The position numbers and the translations under genes are program-made. 23,639 nt of DNA from a virus. The notes below the pieces were generated by a model, which made no database searches, was not told where the DNA came from, and saw nothing but the letters and a program-made list of their open reading frames with translations. Numbering within the stretch: the first letter of the stretch is position 1; every line of letters starts with the position of its first letter. The stretch lies in IMG/VR virus record IMGVR_UViG_3300047547_000384, positions 1-23,639 of that record. One strand, 5' to 3'. Positions 15,974 to 21,701 of the stretch are shown here, piece after piece.

Positions 15974-16882
15974 ATGAGTGATGAACAGAAAACAGAAAAT
16001 CTTGATGTAGAGGCTAACTTCGTAATTGAAATTGACGAGGTTGATGAATCAGTGGACTCAAGCCACGATGTTGATGTAGAAGCAGTTGATGGTGATGTTG
16101 TTGAAGGCGAATTGGTTGAAGATGAATCAGAAGATGAATCAGAAGATGAATCAGAAGATGAATCAGAAGATGAATCAGAAGATGAATCAGAAGATGAATC
16201 GACAGTAGAACAAAAAGCACCAAGTTGGGTTAAGGAACTGCGGAAGTCACACAAAGAAGCAAAACGAGAAAACGATGAACTTAAGCGCAAACTCGCTGAA
16301 TTAACAAACGTACCAAAACCCGAGGTTGTTGAGTTAAAGAAACCGACTATCGATGAGTTTAATTACGATGTTGATGCTTACGAAGAAGCGTTAGTTGGGT
16401 ACATTGAAAATAAAAAAGAGTTAACTGCTAAACAAGAGTTGAGTCGAAAGCAAGAAGAAGAAGCAAAGAATGCATGGAATCAGAAGTACGAAGGCTATAC
16501 TAACGCCAAAAAAGCGTTGAATAAGCCCGACTTCACAGATGCAGAATCACTTGTTTCAACAAAACTTTCACCAGTTCGTCAAAGCATGTTAGTTCAATTT
16601 AGTGAAAACCCAGCGCACTTGGCGTACATTCTCGGCAAGAACCCAAAAGAACTTGACAGACTATCTGACATCAAAGACGAAGCGACGTTCATTTTTGAAT
16701 TAGCGAAAATCGATAGTAAAGTCAAGACTGTCAAAACAAACAAAAGTGTACAACCAGAACGAACCGTAACACCAACTGGAACTAAAACTTCCAATAAGTC
16801 ATATGACAAAATGTTGGATGAGGCAGTTAAGACAGGCGATTACACAAAACTGAATAAATATTTCGATAAGCGAAATGCTTAA
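15974..16882 (+). CDS. Scaffold protein, P22 gp8-like
   Basis: This 302-residue acidic, helical protein is the probable internal scaffold of the procapsid. It lies directly before the coat gene, and P22 gp8 is 303 residues. Residues 1-75 are extremely acidic and include seven DES units. A helical middle part (about 80-170) has Lys/Glu-rich heptads and the segment PTIDEFNYDVDAYEEALVGY, commonly seen in phage scaffold-like proteins. The last 60 residues turn basic (VKTVKTNKSVQPERTV and a KLNKYFDKRNA end), which matches the basic coat-binding C-terminus of scaffolds. ATG 15974 has AGGTAG upstream; a longer frame from a GTG at 15956 has no better site. Confidence 0.85.
   Translation: MSDEQKTENLDVEANFVIEIDEVDESVDSSHDVDVEAVDGDVVEGELVEDESEDESEDESEDESEDESEDESEDESTVEQKAPSWVKELRKSHKEAKRENDELKRKLAELTNVPKPEVVELKKPTIDEFNYDVDAYEEALVGYIENKKELTAKQELSRKQEEEAKNAWNQKYEGYTNAKKALNKPDFTDAESLVSTKLSPVRQSMLVQFSENPAHLAYILGKNPKELDRLSDIKDEATFIFELAKIDSKVKTVKTNKSVQPERTVTPTGTKTSNKSYDKMLDEAVKTGDYTKLNKYFDKRNA
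16121..16200 (+). repeat. 12-bp tandem repeat (GATGAATCAGAA) in the scaffold gene
   Basis: Six perfect consecutive 12-base units start at 16121 and are followed by eight bases of a seventh before GACAGT. They encode repeated Asp-Glu-Ser-Glu at residues 50-76. Perfect identity between units indicates recent expansion, and changes in copy number would stay in frame. Confidence 0.97.
16852..16860 (+). promoter_or_regulatory. TAAATA-type element before the coat gene
   Basis: GAATAAATA at 16852-16860 lies inside the last codons of the scaffold gene, 54 bases before the coat ATG. It shares its nonamer with the leftward copy at 15855. Being inside a coding region it could be fortuitous, but a dedicated promoter for the most abundant virion protein would make sense. 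Confidence 0.35.
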
Positions 16883-16914
16883 AACAAATTTAATTAATTA
16901 CGTGGAGTAATAAT

Positions 16915-18180
16915 ATGGCTAATAATTTTTCAAAACAAACTCTTGTTGAGTTTGACAAATTGGTTGCTGGTTTTGATGATGCTTGTACCATCAGTAAATT
17001 AGTTTCTAAAGACTCAGTGTCAATGCAGAATATCACCCGTTCTGAGAACAGCACCATTTGGCGCCCAATTCCTTACATCGCTAACTCATACGATGGCTTG
17101 GACCAAACTGCTAACTTCAACGACATCACTCAGTTATCTGTTCCTACAACTGTTGGTAGTGTTAAGTCAGTTCCTTTTAAATTAACATCTATCGAATCCA
17201 ACGACCCACGTCGTGTTGCTGACATGTTCGCAGCCGCTAAGTTGAAATTGGCTTCAGACATCAACCTCGCAGTTTTAAACGCTGTTTCCTTACGCGGAAC
17301 TAATGTTGTGAAAGTTACTGCTGCCGCTTCTGGTTTCAGTGACATCTCTAAAGTTAAAGCACAACTTGATTTGTTGGGTGTTCCTATGGGCAACCGTCAT
17401 TTAGTAATGAACCCCACTGACTATTTGGGTGCTGCTTCTAACTTGAGCGGATTGTCTCGTTCATTCGGTAACTCTACTTCTGACAAAGCATTAGAAGAAG
17501 GTTATGTTGGTCGCATTTCTGGTATCGATACACACGAAAGTGAGTACGGTTATGCATTAGGTGCTGCTGCTGGTGGTGCTATCACTATCGACACACGTGT
17601 TGCTGGTGCTCAGTTCTACACTCCAGTTGCAATGTCTGCTGGCTTATTGGTTGATAACCGCACTGACGTTGTTACTGTTTCCTCTACCACTGGCGTTGCT
17701 GCTGGTGATTGCTTCACAATTGCTGGTGTTACTTCAGTGAATATGGTTAACAAATCATCCACCGGTCAATTGAAAACTTTCCGAGTCATTTCTGTTGACT
17801 CTGGTACTACAATGACTATCTCTCCTCCAATCATCTCAGCACAAGGTGGCACTGCTGCTGAACTGCAATACAAAAACGTCGCTATTTCCGGCGCTGGTTC
17901 TGCCACGGCTGCAATAACCTGGCTCAACACTGCTGCTGCTCCTACTAACGTATTCTTCGCAAAAGACGCCGTTAGTTTGATTCCTGGTTCCTTGCACATC
18001 CCTGCGCAAGCCGGTGCTGGTGCTGTGATTTCCGGCACCTCTAAGAATGGCATTCCTGTTCAGTTGAGTGCGTTTTTCGATATAAACACTTCTAGCATTA
18101 AATATCGTCTTGATGTTCTCTGGGGGGTCTCTGTTCTCGCTCCCGAGATGGCTGGTGTTTTGATTTGTAATCAGGTGTAA
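16915..18180 (+). CDS. Major coat protein, P22 gp5-like
   Basis: This 421-residue protein is close to P22 coat (430 residues), a HK97-fold shell protein with an inserted I-domain. Diagnostic segments are the N-terminal SMQNITRSENSTIWRPIPY (P22 SMQRSSNTIWMPV), RHLVMNPTDYLGAASNLSGL (P22 TSYFFNPQDYKKAGYDL), and the I-domain at about 254-305, with VTVSSTTGVAAGDCFTIAGV and a TFRVISVDSGTTMTISPP block (P22 [20 protein letters not shown] and SVVRVVDGTHVEITPKP). The end IKYRLDVLWGVSVLAPEMAG parallels P22 CRIALWYGVNATRPEAIG. TGGAG precedes the ATG. Codons look more regular than in neighbouring genes, as expected for very high expression. A strong terminator follows. Confidence 0.93.
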   Translation: MANNFSKQTLVEFDKLVAGFDDACTISKLVSKDSVSMQNITRSENSTIWRPIPYIANSYDGLDQTANFNDITQLSVPTTVGSVKSVPFKLTSIESNDPRRVADMFAAAKLKLASDINLAVLNAVSLRGTNVVKVTAAASGFSDISKVKAQLDLLGVPMGNRHLVMNPTDYLGAASNLSGLSRSFGNSTSDKALEEGYVGRISGIDTHESEYGYALGAAAGGAITIDTRVAGAQFYTPVAMSAGLLVDNRTDVVTVSSTTGVAAGDCFTIAGVTSVNMVNKSSTGQLKTFRVISVDSGTTMTISPPIISAQGGTAAELQYKNVAISGAGSATAAITWLNTAAAPTNVFFAKDAVSLIPGSLHIPAQAGAGAVISGTSKNGIPVQLSAFFDINTSSIKYRLDVLWGVSVLAPEMAGVLICNQV

Positions 18181-18207
18181 TAATAATCTTATAATTATAA
18201 AATGCTT

Positions 18208-18236
18208 AAAAGCCCTCTTTCGAGGGCTTTTTTTAT
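18208..18236. terminator. Bidirectional intrinsic terminator between coat and HNH genes
   Basis: AAAAGCCCTC (18208-18217) pairs perfectly with GAGGGCTTTT (18222-18231) around a TTTC loop and is followed by further T residues. Because the stem ends in an A-run on one side and a T-run on the other, it can stop transcription from both directions: the rightward coat operon and the leftward HNH gene ending at 18236. It marks the boundary between structural and accessory regions. Confidence 0.92.
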
Positions 18237-18733
18237 TATCTGCCGTGACGTTCCGTGTATGATGGAATTTTATTGATGTGACTGATTCGTGCCGCTGCCG
18301 CTTCGAAAATGTGAGAAAAATAACCAAGGTGCTTTTTTTCCCCAGGATTCTCGCGAACGGCACGCACCTCCCATTTTCCTCTGGCTTTTATGAAACTCAC
18401 GCCTGCTATACCGCTAGCGTTGTCTATTCGCTTCTTTGAGTTTCGACTGTTTTCTCGAGAAGTGACTTCACGCAAATTTGCTATTTTGTTATTAAGTCTG
18501 TTTTGGTCTATATGGTCAATGAAAATTGGGAGATATCCGTGTGCCATCAAAAAAATCAACCGGTGAGCGTAGTACTTTTTTTCGTCCACCTGTACTTTCC
18601 GATAACCTTTGTCGTCAACACACCCAGCCTCATCGCCCACGCGAATCCCCCGTTGAGCAACTTTCCAGTAAAGTTTTCCCAATTTGTAATCAAAATATTT
18701 CAAACATCTTTGTTGCAACTCTAAATCCGTCAT
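18236..18733 (-). CDS. HNH endonuclease with AP2-like DNA-binding domain
   Basis: This 165-residue protein is a probable free-standing homing endonuclease. The HNH core of the HNH_3 type is complete: AHRLIFLMAHG with His57, IDHIDQN with Asp73-His74, then NNKIANLREVT with Asn82 and Asn86. Residues about 105-150 (SGIAGVSFIKARGKWEVRA, then LGYFSHIFEAAAA) match an AP2-like DNA-binding domain. I chose ATG 18733, with GGGAGG six bases before it, over upstream TTG codons. It is a paralogue of the gene at 21702-22262, sharing length, domain order and a RHGR C-terminus. It has its own sigma-70-type promoter and shares the bidirectional terminator with the coat gene. Confidence 0.92.
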   Translation of the reverse strand: MTDLELQQRCLKYFDYKLGKLYWKVAQRGIRVGDEAGCVDDKGYRKVQVDEKKYYAHRLIFLMAHGYLPIFIDHIDQNRLNNKIANLREVTSRENSRNSKKRIDNASGIAGVSFIKARGKWEVRAVRENPGEKKHLGYFSHIFEAAAARISHINKIPSYTERHGR

Positions 18734-18759
18734 AAAACCTCCCAATATTTAAAACCCCA

Positions 18760-18788
18760 ATTATACCACAAATCGCTTTGGTTGTCGA
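18760..18788 (-). promoter_or_regulatory. Sigma-70-type promoter for the HNH gene at 18236
   Basis: On the minus strand TCGACA (18788-18783; five of six matches to TTGACA) is separated by 17 bases from a perfect TATAAT (18765-18760), preceded by TGG as an extended -10. The start site would fall near 18752. The leader continues TTGGGG, then TTAAATAT, and a ribosome binding site, much like the leader of the second HNH gene. It overlaps the end of the upstream operon's untranslated tail. Confidence 0.8.
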
Positions 18789-18806
18789 GCGCCAGGTTAT
18801 TATATT

Positions 18807-19118
18807 TTATATTTTCAAATCAAGGATTTCATTTCTTTTTTGTTTCGCATGCTTTATACATTCACGGAAGGCGTTTCGCTCATACTCGTTAAGTCTGTCA
18901 TCGTGAACGAGTTTCGTACACTCAACAACATCAGTTCGGTACTTCTCAAGCACTACTTCCTTGATTTTTAATAATGCGAACTCATTCTCCCTGGCATTCA
19001 TGGTGTGCTGCATCAACACAATCATTTGTGCATTTAACACTTTGTGCAAACCGGCATCGTCGATGATTTTCTGAATATCTCTCAACTTGTCACCTGTAAA
19101 CCCGCATTTAGTACACAT
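18807..19118 (-). CDS. Small unknown protein with N-terminal CxxC
   Basis: This 103-residue protein is not assigned. It begins MCTKCGFTGDKLRDIQ, with a single CxxC that could be half of a zinc knuckle; another lone Cys lies in ECTKL and one in ECIKHAK, so a four-ligand site (Cys2, Cys5, plus Cys or His later) is conceivable but unproven. The rest is a charged helical protein. GAGGAG precedes the ATG, which overlaps the previous stop by one base (TAATG). It is the last gene of the leftward operon that starts at 20339, and no terminator hairpin follows before the HNH promoter. Confidence 0.75.
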   Translation of the reverse strand: MCTKCGFTGDKLRDIQKIIDDAGLHKVLNAQMIVLMQHTMNARENEFALLKIKEVVLEKYRTDVVECTKLVHDDRLNEYERNAFRECIKHAKQKRNEILDLKI

Positions 19119-19516
19119 TATTTCTCCTCCATTTTTGAACAGTAGTACTCAACAGCAGTGCGTTTTAACTCACCTGGCAATGTTATTTTTGTCAAACCAT
19201 CCAATTTTACAGTAGAAGCGTTTTTGAATATTTCCATCTTCAACAAATTCTCAAGGCCTTTAGCAAAAATCAAGTGGTGGTTTTCAGTTGATTCCATTTC
19301 ATCCAAATCTGTATCAACATCTACCACACAAACGTGGCAACTCACGTCAAAAACTTCAACTATTGATGCTGATTTCCCAACCTCAATATCCTCGTGAAAT
19401 AATCTCGGTCTCGCGATGGCCATACACTCAAGACCTCCAAATTCAAATGGCACGACGTGTGCTTTAGAAAAAACAGTCCACTCCTTCGCCAAAATATTAT
19501 TCAAAGCACTCATCAT
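19118..19516 (-). CDS. Unknown protein in the leftward operon
   Basis: This is a 132-residue protein of unknown function. I start it at the ATGATG at 19516-19511, which overlaps the stop of the 20-residue peptide before it. A longer frame from ATG 19597 (159 residues) lacks a ribosome binding site and would fully overlap that peptide. Visible features are a helical N-terminus (SALNNILAKEWTVFSKA), a VVPFEFGGLECMAIARP block, an acidic beta-strand run (CHVCVVDVDTDLDEMES) and a basic helical tail. No catalytic motif is recognised. Tight coupling with its neighbours suggests they act together, probably early in infection. Confidence 0.7.
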   Translation of the reverse strand: MMSALNNILAKEWTVFSKAHVVPFEFGGLECMAIARPRLFHEDIEVGKSASIVEVFDVSCHVCVVDVDTDLDEMESTENHHLIFAKGLENLLKMEIFKNASTVKLDGLTKITLPGELKRTAVEYYCSKMEEK

Positions 19517-19575
19517 AGCCCCCAAGTGTGAATGATTATTAAAATTACGATAAACCCTATAATTGACAAAATCAT
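19513..19575 (-). CDS. 20-residue membrane peptide
   Basis: ATG 19575 has a perfect AAGGAG (19588-19583) seven bases upstream. The 20-codon product is almost entirely Ile, Leu, Val and Phe (MILSIIGFIVILIII followed by HTWGL), which is one transmembrane helix. Its ATG overlaps the stop of the preceding 39-residue gene as ATGA, and its TGA stop overlaps the ATGATG start of the following gene. This chain of overlaps makes a chance ORF unlikely. Function is unknown; such peptides in phages can be lysis or membrane modulators, which is inference only. Confidence 0.6.
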   Translation of the reverse strand: MILSIIGFIVILIIIHTWGL

Positions 19576-19691
19576 TTTGAATCTCCTTCGTCGTCATGAC
19601 ATACGCAAGTGCAGTCGCAATTAATTTTTCTCATCACTACGCCAAGAATGAATCCCAACACAAATGCAATACCAACAAATAAAAATGTCAT
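19572..19691 (-). CDS. 39-residue membrane protein with Cys-rich tail
   Basis: ATG 19691 follows AAAGGAG with nine-base spacing and lies one base after the preceding gene's stop. The longer upstream frame overlaps that gene entirely and is rejected. The product is one hydrophobic helix (TFLFVGIAFVLGFILGVVM, about 2-20), then a short basic stretch (RKIN) and a tail CDCTCVCHDDEGDSK with four cysteines and a histidine. The positive-inside rule puts the Cys-rich tail in the cytoplasm, where it could bind metal. Function unknown. Its stop overlaps the 20-residue peptide's start by four bases. Confidence 0.75.
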   Translation of the reverse strand: MTFLFVGIAFVLGFILGVVMRKINCDCTCVCHDDEGDSK

Positions 19692-19692
19692 A

Positions 19693-20052
19693 TTAAACTT
19701 CTCCTTTAGATTTTCGTGGGCCACGTTTATTTTGACGTGGGTCAATACCAAGAGATTTGGCTTCTGGATATAGCAATAAATTATCGATTGCGACATTTGC
19801 CAAGTTGCCATCACGACGACAGACTTGATATTGTGGAATCTCTTCATAGTGCATCACCCAAGCAATCACCGATGTTGAGTACTTACGACCGCGAAAATAA
19901 ACTTGTCTTGAACCAAATGCTGCTTCTACGCCAGCGATTTTTCCATTTCGAAATATATCACCAGTGCTTGGGTTGTATTGGAAATATTCGCGTAACTCTT
20001 GAACATTGAGTTCAGAATAATCGCGGGTTGATACGCCTGTTGACTTGCCCAT
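19693..20052 (-). CDS. HNH-like protein lacking catalytic histidines
   Basis: This 119-residue protein has the layout of a HNH_3 nuclease: FQYNPSTGDIFRNGKIAG (24-41), then VYFRGRKYSTSVIAWVMHYEEIP (51-73), CRRDGN (78-83) and IDNLLLYPE (89-97). Compared with canonical YxxHRxxW, DHxNGN and NRxxNL, the first His is Ser61, Asp-His is Cys78-Arg79, and only Asn91 of the final NL motif stays. It therefore looks like a nuclease-derived protein that has lost cleavage activity and may only bind DNA. The C-terminal tail is basic (NKRGPRKSKGEV). AAAGGAGAG precedes the ATG, which overlaps the preceding gene's stop by one base. Confidence 0.7.
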   Translation of the reverse strand: MGKSTGVSTRDYSELNVQELREYFQYNPSTGDIFRNGKIAGVEAAFGSRQVYFRGRKYSTSVIAWVMHYEEIPQYQVCRRDGNLANVAIDNLLLYPEAKSLGIDPRQNKRGPRKSKGEV

Positions 20053-20339
20053 TATTTCTCTCCTTTGGATTTAGATTTTGATACTTTTGCTTTTGGTAAC
20101 TTTGGTTCCTCGACTTCGGGCGATACTTCGGGTTCGTAATCACCGGCCAATTCATTGAATTTGGCTAGAATGTCACTTCGATAAATTTCGTATGAATCAT
20201 CAATCGCTAAAAGTTCCACCCACTGGCTTGAACTTAAATCTAGAAACATCCCGCGACGATTCAACTCTTCTCTTTCTAATACTGTTAACTTCTCCAACTC
20301 AGTTCTAGAGAAATCTTCAAATTTTTTGTTAATGTTCAT
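20052..20339 (-). CDS. Unknown small protein, first gene of leftward operon
   Basis: This 95-residue protein is not assigned. It starts at ATG 20339 with AAAGGAG six bases upstream. The N-terminal half is helical and charged (FEDFSRTELEKLTVLEREEL, then QWVELLAIDDSYEIYRSDIL), followed by an acidic Pro/Glu linker (about 68-80) and a basic Lys/Ser tail (KAKVSKSKSKGEK). The tail resembles that of the next gene (RKSKGEV), as if the two bind the same partner or nucleic acid. It overlaps the HNH-like gene by one base (TAATG) and heads a chain of six tightly packed genes. Confidence 0.75.
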   Translation of the reverse strand: MNINKKFEDFSRTELEKLTVLEREELNRRGMFLDLSSSQWVELLAIDDSYEIYRSDILAKFNELAGDYEPEVSPEVEEPKLPKAKVSKSKSKGEK

Positions 20340-20365
20340 TTTTTACTCCTTTTTGTTGTATATTG

Positions 20366-20373
20366 TATTTATC
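20366..20373 (-). promoter_or_regulatory. TAAATA-type element before the leftward operon
   Basis: GATAAATA on the minus strand (20373-20366) begins about 32 bases before the ATG at 20339, the same spacing as in other copies. A sigma-70-type promoter lies about 55 bases further upstream, so this operon may be transcribed in two phases. It lacks the ACTAAY element. Confidence 0.4.
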
Positions 20374-20423
20374 ACCATTGAAAGGAAAGTACGCTAAAAC
20401 AGTGTCTTTTTCTTAGTAGAGTA

Positions 20424-20452
20424 ATTATACCAAAGATTTATACTAAAATCAA
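20424..20452 (-). promoter_or_regulatory. Sigma-70-type promoter for the leftward operon
   Basis: On the minus strand TTGATT (20452-20447; four of six) is followed after 17 bases by a perfect TATAAT (20429-20424) with TGG before it. The 17-base spacing and extended -10 match the two HNH promoters. The start would be near 20416, giving a leader of about 77 bases before the first gene, with the TAAATA element inside it. Confidence 0.72.
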
Positions 20453-20483
20453 GCATTTTGAACATTATTTTTAGCACAATAGA

Positions 20484-20491
20484 CTAAATAG
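20484..20491 (+). promoter_or_regulatory. TAAATA-type element before the nuclease-like gene
   Basis: ACTAAATA (20484-20491), the same octamer as before the large terminase, starts 49 bases before ATG 20533. It diverges from the leftward sigma-70 promoter at 20424-20452 across the 193-base gap. No other rightward promoter is evident there. Confidence 0.4.
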
Positions 20492-20532
20492 TATGTAGCA
20501 CAAAATAACAACGAAGTCAAGGAGAAAACAAG

Positions 20533-21096
20533 ATGAGCACTTTTAAAATATCAGCGGAAGAGGGAGAACAAATCGCTTTCAAAGCACTTGGTAAGAAGCA
20601 TAAGGTTCGCATGAGCAACCCAGATGAGAATAAATTTCAGAGGTTTGACATTCAGGCGGATGACATGCTTATTGACGTGAAGACACAAAATCGTGCTGGA
20701 GAAACAAACAATATTTCGTTCGAACTTTTTCAATATCACGAAAGTTATATTGTCACCAGCGCAAATTGGATGACTTATCTCAAAGATGCTCACCCAAAAG
20801 GAACTTGGAACGTGTTGTTGCCTGGATGTTTACATGAAAGCACTGGGAAGTATAGTAATCGAGCAACCCATTTCTATATTGTCACTCCAAGTCAAAACTA
20901 TCTGATTCCGAGAGATATTATGCGAAAGTTCGTGGATGAGATGATTGCTGCTAGGATTGACAAACTGAATGATGGGGTATATATCTCATTTGGGTTTAGT
21001 AAAGCAACTGCCGCTAATAATCACGGCAGGCATTCAATGCAGAGTTGCAATCTCATATTTCCGATGAAACTTTTAAGCGGGTTCGAGCACGAGTAG
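20533..21096 (+). CDS. PD-(D/E)XK-like nuclease candidate
   Basis: This 187-residue protein lacks an assigned name. Residues 8-20 form an acidic helix (AEEGEQIAFKALG), followed by FDIQADDMLIDVKTQ, in which Asp39, Asp48 and Lys50 (the D-x-K of IDVKTQ) fit the D...(D/E)xK signature of the PD-(D/E)XK nuclease fold, with Glu10 or Glu12 as the usual helix acid. A strand (NISFELFQY) comes next, as in that fold. The rest has no recognised domain. ATG 20533 follows CAAGGAG with a proper spacer. It is flanked by HNH genes, so it may itself be a mobile endonuclease, or a recombination or junction-resolving enzyme. Its last 44 bases overlap the convergent gene ending at 21053. Confidence 0.6.
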   Translation: MSTFKISAEEGEQIAFKALGKKHKVRMSNPDENKFQRFDIQADDMLIDVKTQNRAGETNNISFELFQYHESYIVTSANWMTYLKDAHPKGTWNVLLPGCLHESTGKYSNRATHFYIVTPSQNYLIPRDIMRKFVDEMIAARIDKLNDGVYISFGFSKATAANNHGRHSMQSCNLIFPMKLLSGFEHE

Positions 21097-21697
21097 TAAT
21101 CATAAGAGGCCCTCTGTCGAAGAAAAACAATTCGTAAGGCATCAACGTGTATGTATTCTTATTTCTTCCTCCATTCTTAATTGAAAACTTCGCAACATCG
21201 TGATAACCACGTACAAGCCTGAGTTCATTTGCATCATAATTCACAAAAACTTGAATATCTCCAACAAGGTATTTGGTGTATTCAAGTCCTTTGATATATT
21301 TTTTCTTAGAACGTAAGGTTGCACAATCAGCCAATAATTTCCGTATTTGAGGTTGCGTGAGGTCTGTCAATTTCTCGCAGAATATTGGGGCGTGTTCTAT
21401 ATTATTCTTGGTAAAGGAATTGTTTGTCATTGCGTAAAGATTCTCAATTCTATTGTCTGTCGAATCTTGATTCAAATGACCAACGTACTTTGGAAGAGAG
21501 TAATGGTGCATGAGATATATCAGACGATGAGTTGCGTACTTGGCGCCAGCGATTGCGATTTGACGACGACCACCTTGGAAAGTTCCGGCTTCCGTGTTGA
21601 CTTTTACTGCATTGGAGTATCGGGTTTTTATAAAAAGTTTGCCGGACTCGTAGTAAAAGCGTTCGTTGCAGATTTTTAGAAGATTTTCATTTTTCAT
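21053..21697 (-). CDS. HNH-like protein with an unrelated C-terminal domain
   Basis: This 214-residue protein starts at ATG 21697 with GGAAG upstream, four bases after the stop of the HNH gene before it. The N-terminal half is a HNH_3 fold: THRLIYLMHHYSLP with His57, then YVGHLNQD with Gly73-His74 and TDNRIENLYAMT with Asn82 and Asn86. The usual acidic residue before the second His is Gly73, so activity may be reduced. Where the paralogues have AP2-like domains, residues 105-214 hold something different (LTQPQIRKLLADCATLRSKK, then IQVFVNYDANELRLVRGYH), possibly a new DNA-recognition part. The gene's end overlaps the nuclease-like gene by 44 bases. Confidence 0.78.
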   Translation of the reverse strand: MKNENLLKICNERFYYESGKLFIKTRYSNAVKVNTEAGTFQGGRRQIAIAGAKYATHRLIYLMHHYSLPKYVGHLNQDSTDNRIENLYAMTNNSFTKNNIEHAPIFCEKLTDLTQPQIRKLLADCATLRSKKKYIKGLEYTKYLVGDIQVFVNYDANELRLVRGYHDVAKFSIKNGGRNKNTYTLMPYELFFFDRGPLMITTRARTRLKVSSEI

Positions 21698-21701
21698 AAT
21701 A

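Noticed and set aside
16121-16200. Tandem repeat as a CRISPR array
   Set aside because: The 12-base units are contiguous without spacers and code in frame for an acidic tract.
16014-16223. Antisense frames with Leu-Ile-His or Ser-Asp repeats opposite the scaffold
   Set aside because: They are the other-strand reading of the 12-bp tandem repeat and have no start signals.
17836-18363. 175-codon leftward frame across the coat 3' end and terminator
   Set aside because: It runs through the bidirectional terminator and overlaps both the coat gene and the HNH gene in other frames.
18503-18735. Rightward frames opposite the HNH gene
   Set aside because: The minus-strand product has a clear HNH-AP2 domain; these frames show no family features or ribosome binding sites.
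19517-19597. ATG 19597 as the start of the 19118 gene
   Set aside because: There is no ribosome binding site before it, and it would overlap completely the well-initiated 20-codon gene; the ATGATG at 19516 is coupled to that gene's stop.
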